DNA of 64,000 nucleotides from CAVVGZ01 sp963841845 (GTDB lineage: Bacteria; Chloroflexota; Anaerolineae; Anaerolineales; Anaerolineaceae), in contig CAWJEG010000009.1 of the NCBI GenBank assembly GCA_963841845.1, positions 186,001 to 250,000 on the forward strand. Direction: 5' to 3'. Shown here in pieces: positions 17,973 to 27,280 of the stretch. Made by a program: the position numbers and the translations under genes. Positions within the stretch are counted from its first letter, which is position 1. Each line of letters opens with the position of its first letter. The notes under the pieces are model-generated. The model had not been told where the DNA came from. It worked only from the letters and a program-made list of their open reading frames with translations, and searched no databases.

Positions 17973-18611
17973 ATGGCAGAACCAATGGATATCATTCTGG
18001 CTTTTCATAATGCTTTCCGCAGCGACATGAGCATGATCGACACAGCCGCTCTCGATACGGCGCGAGGCAAACCGGGTTTGGCAGCGACGATCGAACGCTT
18101 CCGATTCTTCAACGAAATGCTCGTCTGGCACGCCCATGGTGAGGAAGAGGCCATTTTCCCCGCCCTTGAAATCGTTGCCCCTTCGGTCGCTGAGGCGTAC
18201 GAGAGGGATCACCAAGGTTTGGATGCTGCATATGATGCCTTAAACACTGCAGTGAATGCAAATGACGCCCTGGCTGTCGCCCGCGCCTCGGCGGCCTTCA
18301 AGTTCCACCTCGACATCCACCTGGGAAAGGAAGACGCGCACCTGTACCGCCTCATCCGGGAGCGTGTGTCCATACCAGACCAATTCAAGGCTCTCGGTAT
18401 CATGGCATCCGCAGTCCCGCAGGACCGTTTCCCCGAGGCGGCCGCCTGGCTGTTTCCATTATTGGGAAACGATGACCGCGAGGTTGTTGTCGGTACCTGG
18501 CAAAAGATGATGCCCCCTCCGGTATTCACCCAGGTAAGCCAGCTTATTCAAAAAGTGATTGGCAGCAGTGATTGGGCGGAACTGGTCCGGCGGATACCCG
18601 CACTGACCTGA
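17973..18611 (+). CDS. hemerythrin HHE-domain protein
   Basis: Residues 1-135 form a hemerythrin-like four-helix domain with the expected ligands: FHNAF near the start, WHAHGEEEAIFP at about residue 50, ERDHQGLD, and FHLDIHLGKEDAHLY near residue 120. Such domains hold a di-iron centre and serve in oxygen or nitric-oxide sensing or in iron-sulfur repair. The C-terminal 75 residues are helical and look like a second, ligand-poor copy. A GAGGAG site precedes the ATG. The gene is visibly richer in G+C than its neighbours, which may mark acquisition. Confidence 0.88.
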   Translation: MAEPMDIILAFHNAFRSDMSMIDTAALDTARGKPGLAATIERFRFFNEMLVWHAHGEEEAIFPALEIVAPSVAEAYERDHQGLDAAYDALNTAVNANDALAVARASAAFKFHLDIHLGKEDAHLYRLIRERVSIPDQFKALGIMASAVPQDRFPEAAAWLFPLLGNDDREVVVGTWQKMMPPPVFTQVSQLIQKVIGSSDWAELVRRIPALT

Positions 18612-18643
18612 ACTGGGATGACAGGATAAAATGCGGCAGCAAG

Positions 18644-18677
18644 CAAGGCTTTACCAGCCAGCCACCCCTTGTTTTTT
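18644..18677 (+). terminator. probable terminator of the hemerythrin gene
   Basis: CAAGG (18644-18648) can pair with CCTTG (18667-18671), with an inner GGCT/AGCC option, followed by six T. It lies 33 bases after the stop codon. Confidence 0.55.
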
Positions 18678-18825
18678 CTGTTTCACCAGAGTTCTAAAAT
18701 TAACTGATTGTTGTTTCATTGGGGGCTTTATTGAATTCCTTTCCGCACAGACGTATAGCTTAATAACTGAGCAGCGGAAGGAATATCTTGAATGAATATG
18801 GTAAGTTAGGTTTTTTTAAATACGA

Positions 18826-18856
18826 ATAGCCTTACAAATTTTTTTGTAAAGGCTAT
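18826..18856. repeat. inverted repeat between the hemerythrin gene and tRNA-Lys
   Basis: ATAGCCTTACAAA (18826-18838) pairs with TTTGTAAAGGCTAT (18843-18856), with one bulged A. It lies about 57 bases downstream of the minus-strand tRNA-Lys. It may end that transcript, but the T-run is not directly after the stem. Confidence 0.5.
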
Positions 18857-18912
18857 CGATTACCCACCGTAAAAATGGGGTATTGTCAGGGTTATACCCT
18901 ATAAATATTGTG

Positions 18913-18984
18913 TGAGCGCGAAGGGGCTCGAACCCTTAACCAATGGCTTAAAAGGCCACTGCTCTACCATTGAGCTACGCGCCC
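18913..18984 (-). tRNA. tRNA-Lys (anticodon TTT)
   Basis: The cloverleaf on the minus strand has acceptor GGGCGCG pairing CGCGCTC, a D-arm with AGCTCAATGGTAGAGC, anticodon stem GTGGC/GCCAT with loop CTTTTAA, and a T-arm with GGTTCGAGCC. CCA is not encoded. It has its own upstream promoter. Confidence 0.95.
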
Positions 18985-18998
18985 GCAATGAGATTGGA

Positions 18999-19027
18999 AT
19001 TTTATCATCTTCCTCAGGCTGCGTCAA
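18999..19027 (-). promoter_or_regulatory. promoter of tRNA-Lys
   Basis: On the minus strand, TTGACG (19022-19027), a 17-base spacer and TAAAAT (18999-19004), 14 bases before the tRNA. Confidence 0.7.
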
Positions 19028-19223
19028 TAAATTCTGCACCAATTTATTTATGGGCGGGAAAAATTTCGATATCCTTTCAAAGCAGGATGATTGGTATCGG
19101 GTTGATGGAAACCGTGAACTGCAAGCAAACGCTGTTCAGACACTAATCCTGTAGTTCGATATGATCGGTTCATAAACTGTATACTATGTGCTGACCTCTG
19201 CTCACTGGGCAAGGAAAAAAGGA

Positions 19224-19252
19224 TTGATTTTTTTTTGGAAGGATGCTATACT
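19224..19252 (+). promoter_or_regulatory. promoter of the tRNA-Gly / tRNA-Cys pair
   Basis: TTGATT (19224-19229), a 17-base spacer and TATACT (19247-19252), 34 bases before tRNA-Gly. Confidence 0.7.
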
Positions 19253-19286
19253 TTAGGACACATTAACAAAAGAGTACTTTTAAGAT

Positions 19287-19359
19287 GCGGGCGTGGTTCA
19301 GTTGGTAGAATGTCTCCTTGCCAAGGAGAAGGTCACGGGTTCGAATCCCGTCGCCCGCT
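19287..19359 (+). tRNA. tRNA-Gly (anticodon GCC)
   Basis: Acceptor GCGGGCG pairs CGCCCGC. The anticodon stem TCTCC/GGAGA has loop TTGCCAA, and the T-arm has GGGTTCGAATCCC. CCA is not encoded. It is cotranscribed with tRNA-Cys 34 bases downstream. Confidence 0.95.
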
Positions 19360-19393
19360 CTTTTTATCCAGATTCATAGACAAAAAGTATTAT

Positions 19394-19464
19394 GGCGACG
19401 TGGCCAAGTGGAAAGGCAAGGGTCTGCAAAACCCTTATCACGGGTTCAAATCCCGTCGTCGCCT
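19394..19464 (+). tRNA. tRNA-Cys (anticodon GCA)
   Basis: Acceptor GGCGACG pairs CGTCGCC. The anticodon stem AGGGT/ACCCT has loop CTGCAAA, and the T-arm has GGGTTCAAATCCC. CCA is not encoded. The tandem-repeat array starts at the very next base. Confidence 0.95.
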
Positions 19465-19950
19465 CTCATTTATTAATATCACGAACTCAAAACCAGCCGT
19501 TACCCCTCATTTATTAATATCACAGGTTTACCATCGAGGTACAGACAAAACCAGCCGTTACCCCTCATTTATTAATATCACAGGTTTACCTCGAGGTACA
19601 GGCAAAACCAGCCGTTACCTCTCATTTTTTAAAATCACGAGCTCAAAACCAGCCGTTACCCCTCATTTATTAATATCACAGGTTTACCATCGAGGTACAG
19701 GCAAAACCAGCCATTACCTCCCATTTTTTAATATCACGAGCTCAAAACCAGCCGTTACCCCTCATTTATTAATATCACAGGTTTACCATCGAGGTACAGG
19801 CAAAACCAGCCATTACCTCCCATTTTTTAATATCACGAGTTCAAAACCAGCCGTTACCACTCATTTATTAATATCACGAGCTCAAAACCAGCCGTTACCT
19901 CTCATCCTTTAATAGCACGAGTTTAGCATCGAGGTACAGGCAAAACCACA
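19465..19950 (+). repeat. ten-unit tandem array with two unit types, next to tRNA-Cys
   Basis: Contiguous units without spacers. Type A is 41 bases and type B is 58 (one copy 57). Both share an 18-base start (CTCATTTATTAATATCAC) and an 18-base end (CAAAACCAGCCGTTACCC). They differ in the centre: GAGCT in A, and a 22-base insert with a TACC-ATCGA-GGTA hairpin in B. Order: A 19465, B 19506, B 19564, A 19621, B 19662, A 19720, B 19761, A 19819, A 19860, degenerate B 19901. An A+B pair is 99 bases, a multiple of three, so a long but meaningless frame stays open across the array. Confidence 0.92.
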
Positions 19951-20048
19951 CAGAAATTGTTTATCAGGTGTAGGGTTCGAGGCGTTGGTGAAGAATTTGC
20001 CGGGTGGTGGTTTGTTGGATCTTGTTGGAAGGGGGAGAAACCATGCTA

Positions 20049-21488
20049 TTATGGTTGGTAGGAGAGAACTTCCTTGATCATTGCGTCCAACTGGAGCATC
20101 AAAATCGGGATCTGGGAGGGTTCGGTGTAATACTGAAGGGATTGCCAGACAGCATCCGAAAGGATCATGCGCACGGTACGCCAACCGGGGGCGGTGGGAT
20201 CGGATTTTAATTCGGGCAGAGAATTAACAAATTTTTCCCAGTTGGGATTTTGCTGAGAAAAACTCCCTAAAAATTCCATTTCCCTGGTTGTTACAGGGAG
20301 GGTTCCGCTGGCTTGAACCAGTCTGGCATGGTTCTGGGGGAGGGTTAGCCAGCGCATGAAAAGCCAGGAAGCCAGCTGCTCTTCCGGGCTGGAATTCAGC
20401 ATGGCATAGGATAATCCATTTACAATGAGAGATTGTTTGTCCTCGTTAGATGGAAATGGGATGATTGACCATTCATCCTGGTTGTTAAATTTTTTGTCTG
20501 CCCTGGTTTGTTCAAGAATATCCTGCATGTCGCCGCTGTAAACCAGTGCCTGTCGATTTGCAAAGTACTCGTAGGGTAGAGGTAACCGGCTGCGCCAGGC
20601 GCAGCCCGCATCCACCATTTTGCGCAGGAAAGTAACGGCTTGCTTGACAGAAGGTTTGTCGAAGGTGTAATCCGCTGAACTCAGCCGGTCTGTAATCGTG
20701 CTGTCAAAAACATTCAACCAGTTAAGGATGGCTGTGTGCCTGGAATCCAGGATATAACCGCCAATGTCTTCGTCATCAGGATTGAACTTTGCAGCGCTGC
20801 AGACCTGTTCATTGAATTCCTGCGGTGTCCTGGGAGGTGATTCAAAACCCATTTCTCGGGCCCAGGTATGGTTGTAAAAGAGCAAATCCGTGCTTCTTAT
20901 GGCAGGGATTCCCACCTGGCTGCCATCGAAGGTTTCTTGCTGCCAGAAGTCCGGAACATAACTGGCAATTTCTTCCCCGCTCAATCCCCAGCCAGGTTGT
21001 TGGATGTAATTTTGCAGGGGAACTAGAATATCCTTTTCCGTATGTAATTCCCGCAAATCATCAACCGGGGCGGCGATTACATTTGGTAAATTGCTGGTGG
21101 TAAGGTTGTCCTCAATTTTTTCACGCAGGTGACGGGGACTGCCTTGCGGCGCAAGTGTTACCTCCACTCCCCAGATATTGTTAATATTGAATTCATAGGT
21201 CAGGTCATTAATTACCTGGAGAGTTGCGCCTGACCAGGGGTGCCAGAAGGATACCTGGGTGCCATCTAAAGTTTCTGCGTCTACCTCTATGGGATCTAAA
21301 TTGCTTACAATAGTAGGAGTAGGTTGCGGGGTAGCAGTATTGATGACCGGAGTGGGTTGAATACTTGTCGTTGGGGTAGGACTTACCCTTTCAGCTTGAC
21401 AGGCGGAACTGAGAAACATGATCCATGCCAGGATGAAAGAACTTATCTTATTCAGTCGTTTGGAATGATTTTGCATACGTTTTCTCAA
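20049..21488 (-). CDS. ABC transporter substrate-binding lipoprotein (family 1 type)
   Basis: A 479-residue extracellular solute-binding protein. The N-terminal signal has lipobox LSSAC near residue 30, then a Pro/Thr-rich linker (residues 33-60). The rest is a bilobed periplasmic-binding-protein fold of the sugar-binding type, with WHPWSGATLQVINDL near the start of the mature domain. No permease or ATPase gene is adjacent, so it is an orphan that must pair with components elsewhere. The sugar is unknown. Its 3' end points at the tRNA-linked repeat array. Confidence 0.85.
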   Translation of the reverse strand: MRKRMQNHSKRLNKISSFILAWIMFLSSACQAERVSPTPTTSIQPTPVINTATPQPTPTIVSNLDPIEVDAETLDGTQVSFWHPWSGATLQVINDLTYEFNINNIWGVEVTLAPQGSPRHLREKIEDNLTTSNLPNVIAAPVDDLRELHTEKDILVPLQNYIQQPGWGLSGEEIASYVPDFWQQETFDGSQVGIPAIRSTDLLFYNHTWAREMGFESPPRTPQEFNEQVCSAAKFNPDDEDIGGYILDSRHTAILNWLNVFDSTITDRLSSADYTFDKPSVKQAVTFLRKMVDAGCAWRSRLPLPYEYFANRQALVYSGDMQDILEQTRADKKFNNQDEWSIIPFPSNEDKQSLIVNGLSYAMLNSSPEEQLASWLFMRWLTLPQNHARLVQASGTLPVTTREMEFLGSFSQQNPNWEKFVNSLPELKSDPTAPGWRTVRMILSDAVWQSLQYYTEPSQIPILMLQLDAMIKEVLSYQP

Positions 21489-21575
21489 TGTACCAGTATT
21501 CGTGTCGATTATTCACGGCTAATTTTCTATTGGGATTAATCAAAATCGGTTGGCTCATCAGGATTGTGCAATTGC

Positions 21576-22190
21576 TCAAAGACACGCTTGATTTGCCGGG
21601 GTGTCGTACGGCCAAGCGATAAGTGGCGGTATTTCATTTTCGGAAAAAAAAGAAGCCTGAGCTGTTTCAATACTGTCTGCAGGAGCTCCCCCGGTAATTA
21701 CACATCGGAAAAACAGTTTATATATATGGAAAGGATGAGGTGGATGGCCGTGCAAGTTGCGGTCATAAACTGCCAGCAATTTTTCGGCATGGACAACAAA
21801 ACCGGATTCTTCAAATACTTCCCGTTCTACTGCCCGGCTGGGAGGTTCACCCACATCCACCCACCCGCCCGGGAGGGTCCAACCGCCATCAGAAAGCTCT
21901 TTCACCAGCAGAATTTTTTCATTCATAAAAGTAACCCCGCGCACATCGACCTTCGGAGTGGCATAACCGGTCTGGGAATCAAATATCTTAATGATCTGGT
22001 CTACCGGCAGGTTGGTTTGCGAGGCCATCATTTGAGCCGCTATCCGATTTACTTCTTCATAGCGCAATTTGTCATGTGGGTTTGAACTATACCCCAGACC
22101 ATTTTGGGCAATGGCCTGCAGCTTTTGTGCCCATTCCAGCCAACTGGGATAATTGTTTAGATCGGATTCTGCTGCTTTCAATTGACACAC
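21576..22190 (-). CDS. NUDIX hydrolase with N-terminal helical domain
   Basis: The full Nudix box is visible: G at GGWVDVGE, then seven residues, then REVFEESGF (G-x5-E-x7-REVxEExGF). This domain cleaves nucleoside-diphosphate-X compounds with Mg. Residues 1-65 are a helical extension like that of the Nudix_N_2 group (often ADP-ribose or ADP-sugar pyrophosphatases). The substrate is unknown. The start codon lies inside the divergent valS promoter, so the two genes share a very tight control region. Confidence 0.88.
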   Translation of the reverse strand: MCQLKAAESDLNNYPSWLEWAQKLQAIAQNGLGYSSNPHDKLRYEEVNRIAAQMMASQTNLPVDQIIKIFDSQTGYATPKVDVRGVTFMNEKILLVKELSDGGWTLPGGWVDVGEPPSRAVEREVFEESGFVVHAEKLLAVYDRNLHGHPPHPFHIYKLFFRCVITGGAPADSIETAQASFFSENEIPPLIAWPYDTPANQACL

Positions 22191-22210
22191 CCTTCAGAAG
22201 TTTGTATAAT
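22182..22210 (+). promoter_or_regulatory. consensus promoter of the valS T-box leader
   Basis: TTGACA (22182-22187), a 17-base spacer and TATAAT (22205-22210): a perfect sigma70-type match, overlapping the start of the divergent Nudix gene. Confidence 0.85.
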
Positions 22211-22216
22211 GAATAG

Positions 22217-22485
22217 ACACCAATTCTAAACGTTATTTGCCAAAAGGAGTAGGTGGGCAATTGATTGCCAGAGACGGAGCGCCACCGGCTGAAAGCCTCC
22301 CCAGTCAACCCTGCTGAAGTCGTTTGGTAGAACTGCTGAAGAAATCCCGGCCTGCCGGGAGAATAGACCAGCACGGGCGGCCCGTTATTGCCAGATGGTA
22401 ACAAGAGTACCAGGAATTTTCTGGTAAATTGAGGTGGTACCGCGGAAGTAAAACCTTTCGTCCTCAGGGATGGGAGGTTTTTTTT
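22217..22485 (+). promoter_or_regulatory. T-box riboswitch, valine type, upstream of valS
   Basis: The 3' T-box motif GAGGTGGTACCGCGGAAG lies at 22431-22448 and is followed by a terminator hairpin. The 5' part has a long stem I region with an AGAGACGG element at 22270-22277. The probable specifier is GTC at 22319-22321 in the context CTGAAGTCG, a valine codon. This parallels the serine T-box (CTGAAATCC). Uncharged tRNA-Val should switch on valS. Confidence 0.9.
22451..22485 (+). terminator. T-box-controlled terminator before valS
   Basis: AAACCT (22451-22456) pairs with AGGTTT (22475-22480), with inner TCC/GGA pairing, followed by a run of T to 22485. Confidence 0.75.
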
Positions 22486-22513
22486 ATGGATTTTGATGGA
22501 GGAAATCTAAAAA

Positions 22514-25228
22514 ATGGAAAATTTATCCCTTGAAAAAACCTATGATTTTGAAGGTACCGAGAAGCGGCTTTATGATTGGTGGGAGAAATCCGGCTACTTT
22601 GAGCCAATTAATGATCCCAATAAGCCCGGTTTTGATCCATCCATCAAACCATTTGTTATTTCCATCCCGCCGCCCAATGTAACCGGTGAACTTCATCTTG
22701 GGCATGCCATGTTTGTATCGATGGAGGACCTGATGATCCGCTACCACCGTATGAAAGGCATTCCAACCCTGTGGGTTCCCGGAAGTGATCATGCCGGCAT
22801 TGCCACCCAATTACAGGTCGAAAAAGCCCTGGCAAAGGAAGGTCTCACCAGGGACCAGATAGGGCGGGATGAATTTCAGCAGCGTGCCTGGGCCTGGAAG
22901 GAAAAGTATGGCGGGATCATCCAAACCCAAATCCGCCGACTTGGAGCATCCCTGGATTGGAAACGCGAACGATTTACCCTGGACGAAGGTTTATCCAGGG
23001 CAGTACGGGAAGCATTTGTACGTCTCTATGATAAGGGTTTAATTTACCGGGGACCACGCCTGATAAACTGGTCGCCGGGTTTGCGTACGGCAGTATCCGA
23101 TTTGGAAGTTGAATACAGCCAGGAGAATGGAAAACTCTATTATTTTAAATATTTACTGGCTGATGATCCAAATGCATATATCCCGGTGGCAACCACGCGT
23201 CCGGAGACCATCCTGGGGGATACTGCGGTGGCTGTTCATCCCGATGATGATCGCTATGCCAAGTATGTCGGGAAAAAAGTGATTGTACCCATATTAAACC
23301 GTGAAATTGAGGTTATTGCAGATGCGTATGTGGACAGGGAATTTGGTACCGGCGCATTAAAAATTACACCGGGGCACGACCCAAATGACTATGAAATTGG
23401 TCAAAGGTATGGCCTTGAAATTATAAGTATTCTGGATGAAGAAGCCAGGATAAATGAAAATGGGGGACCATACGCCGGTATGGATCGCTTTGAAGCACGC
23501 AAGCGAATCTGGGAAGATATGCGCGCTGCCGGTCTGGTGATTAAGGAAGAGAATTATCTGATGAATGTCCCCCGCTCGCAGCGGGGAGGGGAGATTATTG
23601 AGCCGATGGTCTCCAGGCAGTGGTTTGTAAAGATGAAACCTCTGGCGGAACCAGCATTGGAAGCAGTCCGGGATGGAAGGATAAAGATTATTCCCGAAAG
23701 ATTCACCAAGGTTTATTTCAACTGGCTTGAAAACATCCAGGATTGGTGTATCAGCCGCCAGCTCTGGTGGGGACATCGAATACCGGTCTGGTATTGTGAT
23801 GATTGCAAGGAGATGACAATTTCCCGTGATGATGCGCTTGTTTGCGGGCACTGCGGGAGCCGGAATATCACCCAGGATCCGGATGTGCTTGATACCTGGT
23901 TTTCATCTGGATTATGGCCATTTTCCACCCTGGGTTGGCCTGAAAATACACCGGATTACCAGTACTATTATCCTACATCTGTGTTGGAAACGGGTTATGA
24001 CATCCTATTTTTCTGGGTTGCCCGCATGATCATTGACGGTCTCGAGTTTACCGGGCAGATACCTTTTCATACTGTTTATCTGCATGGTTTGATACGCGAT
24101 GAGAGCGGCCAAAAAATGAGCAAAACCAAAGCGAATGTAATTGATCCTTTGCAGGTTATGGATGAATTTGGTACGGATGCTTTGCGTTTTACCCTGCTGG
24201 TAGGGTCCTCGCCCGGAAATGATATGAATCTAAGTATAAAAAAGGTGGAATCAAATCGTAATTTTGCAAATAAACTTTGGAATGCGGGAAGATATGTCAT
24301 TACTGCAGTTCAAAAATCTCCTTCCAACCCGGTTGGAGAAGCGGATTGGACACTGGCAGATTCCTGGATCTGGACGCGTCTGCAACAATTGCTCAGGGAA
24401 GTCGACCGCTTATTCTCAACCTACCAGTACGGGGAAGCCGGAAGGCAAATCTATGAATTCTTCTGGGGAGATTTCGCCGATTGGTATGTAGAAATTTCAA
24501 AAATCCAGATAGCCGAGGGTGGAGATAGGGCATATTACACTGTCTCCAGGTTGGTGGATATTTTTGACCGGGTACTGCGAATGCTGCATCCTTTTACGCC
24601 TTTTATTACTGAGGAAATTTGGGGTCATCTAAAAAATGTTTCCCGGGAATCCTTACCAGGTTTATATCCGGAAAATCACTGGGAGGATGCCTTAATGATT
24701 GCTGCCTGGCCGGAGGCAGAGGTTGTCAAAGAATCGGACGAGGAACAAATTGCCGAGTTTTCGCTTATCCAGGATCTGATCCGGGCAATTCGCAATGTGC
24801 GATTGGAGAAGAACATCAAACCCGGGAAGCCGATCCCTGCAATAATCGATGTCGGTACCCAAGCCCCCAAGCTGGTTTATCAAAAAAAGGTCCTGGCGGC
24901 TTTGGCGAAATTGAATATAAATGAATTGGTTATTCAGGCGGGGATAAAGGAAAAACCAAAAAATCTACTATCGCTGGTGGTATCCGGGATCGAAATATTC
25001 CTGCCTAAACCTGATTTGGTGGATGATCAGGCTGCAAATGAAAGCCTGGAAAAAGAATATGGTGGGATACAGAGCCAGATAAAGCGGCTGGAGGGCCTGC
25101 TAGGAGGCGAATTTGCTACTAAAGCACCTCCAGGATTGGTCGAAAAAGAGCGGCAGAAGCTGGATACCTATCGATTATCTGCGCAAAAGTTAATGGAGCA
25201 GCTGTTGAAGTCGAAGAAAAGCAACTGA
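22514..25228 (+). CDS. valS: valyl-tRNA synthetase
   Basis: A class I synthetase of 904 residues, normal length. The ATP-binding HLGHAM (HIGH motif) is near residue 60 and KMSKTK (KMSKS) near residue 535. Between them is the CP1 editing domain (for example ATTRPETILGDTAVAVHP). A CxxC pair of zinc sites lies in CDDCKEM and CGHCGS. The C-terminal 80 residues are a charged coiled coil for tRNA contact. GGAGG at 22498-22502 precedes the ATG. Controlled by the valine T-box. Confidence 0.98.
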   Translation: MENLSLEKTYDFEGTEKRLYDWWEKSGYFEPINDPNKPGFDPSIKPFVISIPPPNVTGELHLGHAMFVSMEDLMIRYHRMKGIPTLWVPGSDHAGIATQLQVEKALAKEGLTRDQIGRDEFQQRAWAWKEKYGGIIQTQIRRLGASLDWKRERFTLDEGLSRAVREAFVRLYDKGLIYRGPRLINWSPGLRTAVSDLEVEYSQENGKLYYFKYLLADDPNAYIPVATTRPETILGDTAVAVHPDDDRYAKYVGKKVIVPILNREIEVIADAYVDREFGTGALKITPGHDPNDYEIGQRYGLEIISILDEEARINENGGPYAGMDRFEARKRIWEDMRAAGLVIKEENYLMNVPRSQRGGEIIEPMVSRQWFVKMKPLAEPALEAVRDGRIKIIPERFTKVYFNWLENIQDWCISRQLWWGHRIPVWYCDDCKEMTISRDDALVCGHCGSRNITQDPDVLDTWFSSGLWPFSTLGWPENTPDYQYYYPTSVLETGYDILFFWVARMIIDGLEFTGQIPFHTVYLHGLIRDESGQKMSKTKANVIDPLQVMDEFGTDALRFTLLVGSSPGNDMNLSIKKVESNRNFANKLWNAGRYVITAVQKSPSNPVGEADWTLADSWIWTRLQQLLREVDRLFSTYQYGEAGRQIYEFFWGDFADWYVEISKIQIAEGGDRAYYTVSRLVDIFDRVLRMLHPFTPFITEEIWGHLKNVSRESLPGLYPENHWEDALMIAAWPEAEVVKESDEEQIAEFSLIQDLIRAIRNVRLEKNIKPGKPIPAIIDVGTQAPKLVYQKKVLAALAKLNINELVIQAGIKEKPKNLLSLVVSGIEIFLPKPDLVDDQAANESLEKEYGGIQSQIKRLEGLLGGEFATKAPPGLVEKERQKLDTYRLSAQKLMEQLLKSKKSN

Positions 25229-25345
25229 TCGCACCTGCCTTCAATAACGATTTTTAAGATCAAAAAAAACAACCACCCGCACCCATGGGAAATCAGGTGG
25301 AAAGAAAAAATTGTTCAGCAAATGAGGGAGAATACAGGTATATAG

Positions 25346-27046
25346 TTACCCGACGCGCTTCTTCTCCAGATCGAAAATTCTGCGCAAGGTAGCAATTGTT
25401 GATGCATAAGTGGAATCCATGCCAAAATAGGACATGGTACCAGCTGCCAGGTTTCTGGCTTTGTTCATGGGGTTGTCAGAAACATAATGGAGTATACCCA
25501 CATCAAACGGCACTCCGTAAAGGTTGCCGATTTCATTGATGGGGTGCCGTTTGGGACGGTACATTTCATATACGGCTGACAGGTATGGTCCCGCTTCCAT
25601 TTCAATGTCAGTATAACCTTCCCTGTAAAAAACATCCATATACTGCGCATTCTGCAGGAAAGTACCCATCACACAGACAGCTTTCTGATTATCAAGGACA
25701 GTCCCGAAAATTAGATATGGGGAAACGTCTGCAGCCTGGAATATGTTCTGGAACAAATAGGTATTTCTGGAGTGTTCATCGTGGACGACATTTGGAATCA
25801 TCACATCGCCGATAACCCCATTTAATGAAGCCGATTTTCCCAGGATATAGACCCCGAGAATCGGGTAGATATGTTCTGCAAGCTTGATAAGGATATTGTA
25901 AGCGGACAAACCCAGCGGGTAATCAATGTTTAAAATGATAGCGTTGCTTTTCTCCAGGAATGAAAGGTCACCTGATGACAACCTGGAATCAATGGTTTCC
26001 GGGCGCAGCTCGGATAGGTGAATTACCTGGGCATCAACATCGAAATAATGTTCACTGGGAATTCGCACGATACCGGATTTTTGTTCATAGGCAAATTTAT
26101 CCTTCAGCAGGCTTTGACCTTCCTGGGTCTGCTGGTACTTTTTCTGGACATAGTAAAAAAAGTTGGCTTCATTGGAGGGTGAATTTCTCTGGCGAATTGC
26201 ATTCCATTCATCCAGAAGCGGCTGGTTTCCTTCCTTCTGAAGATAGTCTAACAGCTCTTGTTTTCGCTGCAAAGCAAATCCGGATAGCAGGTTGACCACG
26301 CCGTGGGTATTACTGGAAATAAAATACACAGGTGATTGCAGCAGGTCCCGGCAACGAGATTCGATATTCTCCCACCAGGCACGGGTTGCCCGATAATATT
26401 CTGTTAAAGAACCACTCAGGAGGCGCACTTCAAAATCACACCGCCTGCCTTTGATTTGAAAAAGGAAATCTAAATAATCATCTCCCATCACCGTTTGCAA
26501 CCTTACCAGGTCTTCAATTGAGATCTCCAAATCTCCGGCAAGTCGAATTGCTGCCTTAGGCGATTGTTTGGATTTACGGATAAGGTCTTCTGATAAACTC
26601 TGAAAATGTTCATGTAATTTATTCCACTCGATCTGGAAAGCAGTTAATGCCGGGATCACATCATCAATGTCAGAACGGCTGCCAATGAGACATGCCAGCA
26701 TGGATTGGCCATCATAAAAACACCGTCTGCGGCGTGCCTTAGCCGATACCTGGCCCCATTTTTCAATATCCGGGAACCCGTAACGCTCAAAGACGGATGG
26801 GCTTTGTCCCAGAAGGATCGTTTTTACATCCACAATGCAGGAAGGCAGGCGCAGAAGACTATAAATGAAGGCAGGGATATCGGGATGACGGTGGCGTGCA
26901 TCAGGGTGCAAGGATGAATTCATGCCCCCATGAACTTCTTCGAGGGTGCGGATATGGACAACCGAGGTAGAACGCAGCAGTGAGTAAATGGTGCGGAGAT
27001 AAAGATCAATTTCTTCGGAAGCTGTTGTTGGGACAGTTCTTTCCAT
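25346..27046 (-). CDS. large uncharacterised protein, possible DUF6909-type
   Basis: A 566-residue soluble protein that I cannot assign with certainty. It resembles a conserved family of Chloroflexi and Bacteroidota known to me as DUF6909, recalled rather than searched. Residues 1-330 are mainly helical and polar, with a GGMNSSLHPDARHRHPDIP segment early on. Residues 345-540 look like an alpha/beta domain. DIEMEAGPYLSAVYE near residue 490 recalls the substrate-binding MEA motif of purine-nucleoside phosphorylases, and IPNVVHDEHSRN precedes it. A nucleoside-related activity is only a guess. No operon partner. Confidence 0.6.
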   Translation of the reverse strand: MERTVPTTASEEIDLYLRTIYSLLRSTSVVHIRTLEEVHGGMNSSLHPDARHRHPDIPAFIYSLLRLPSCIVDVKTILLGQSPSVFERYGFPDIEKWGQVSAKARRRRCFYDGQSMLACLIGSRSDIDDVIPALTAFQIEWNKLHEHFQSLSEDLIRKSKQSPKAAIRLAGDLEISIEDLVRLQTVMGDDYLDFLFQIKGRRCDFEVRLLSGSLTEYYRATRAWWENIESRCRDLLQSPVYFISSNTHGVVNLLSGFALQRKQELLDYLQKEGNQPLLDEWNAIRQRNSPSNEANFFYYVQKKYQQTQEGQSLLKDKFAYEQKSGIVRIPSEHYFDVDAQVIHLSELRPETIDSRLSSGDLSFLEKSNAIILNIDYPLGLSAYNILIKLAEHIYPILGVYILGKSASLNGVIGDVMIPNVVHDEHSRNTYLFQNIFQAADVSPYLIFGTVLDNQKAVCVMGTFLQNAQYMDVFYREGYTDIEMEAGPYLSAVYEMYRPKRHPINEIGNLYGVPFDVGILHYVSDNPMNKARNLAAGTMSYFGMDSTYASTIATLRRIFDLEKKRVG

Positions 27047-27280
27047 AATATTCCTGATTCCTGGGAGATTCTGGATAAGGTGGATTGGAAATAGCGGAGA
27101 AAATTTTCCCTGATATTCTCAATATTAACATAGTATTCAGTTCCGGTATTCAAGAATCAAGGAGCAATGGATTACGAAAGTAAAATGGAGATTCCCTTGT
27201 AACGGATACCGATAAAATTTCGAATATGTTAACAAAATTGATGATATCGTTTCAATTAATAATATTCGCCATGGTGGGGG

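Noticed and set aside
19235..19912. A 225-codon plus-strand frame over tRNA-Gly, tRNA-Cys and the repeat array
   Set aside because: It is open because the paired repeat unit is 99 bases, a multiple of three; it covers two tRNA genes and has no ribosome site or family match.
19465..19950. CRISPR array
   Set aside because: Units are contiguous with no unique spacers, come in two lengths, and no cas gene is in the window.
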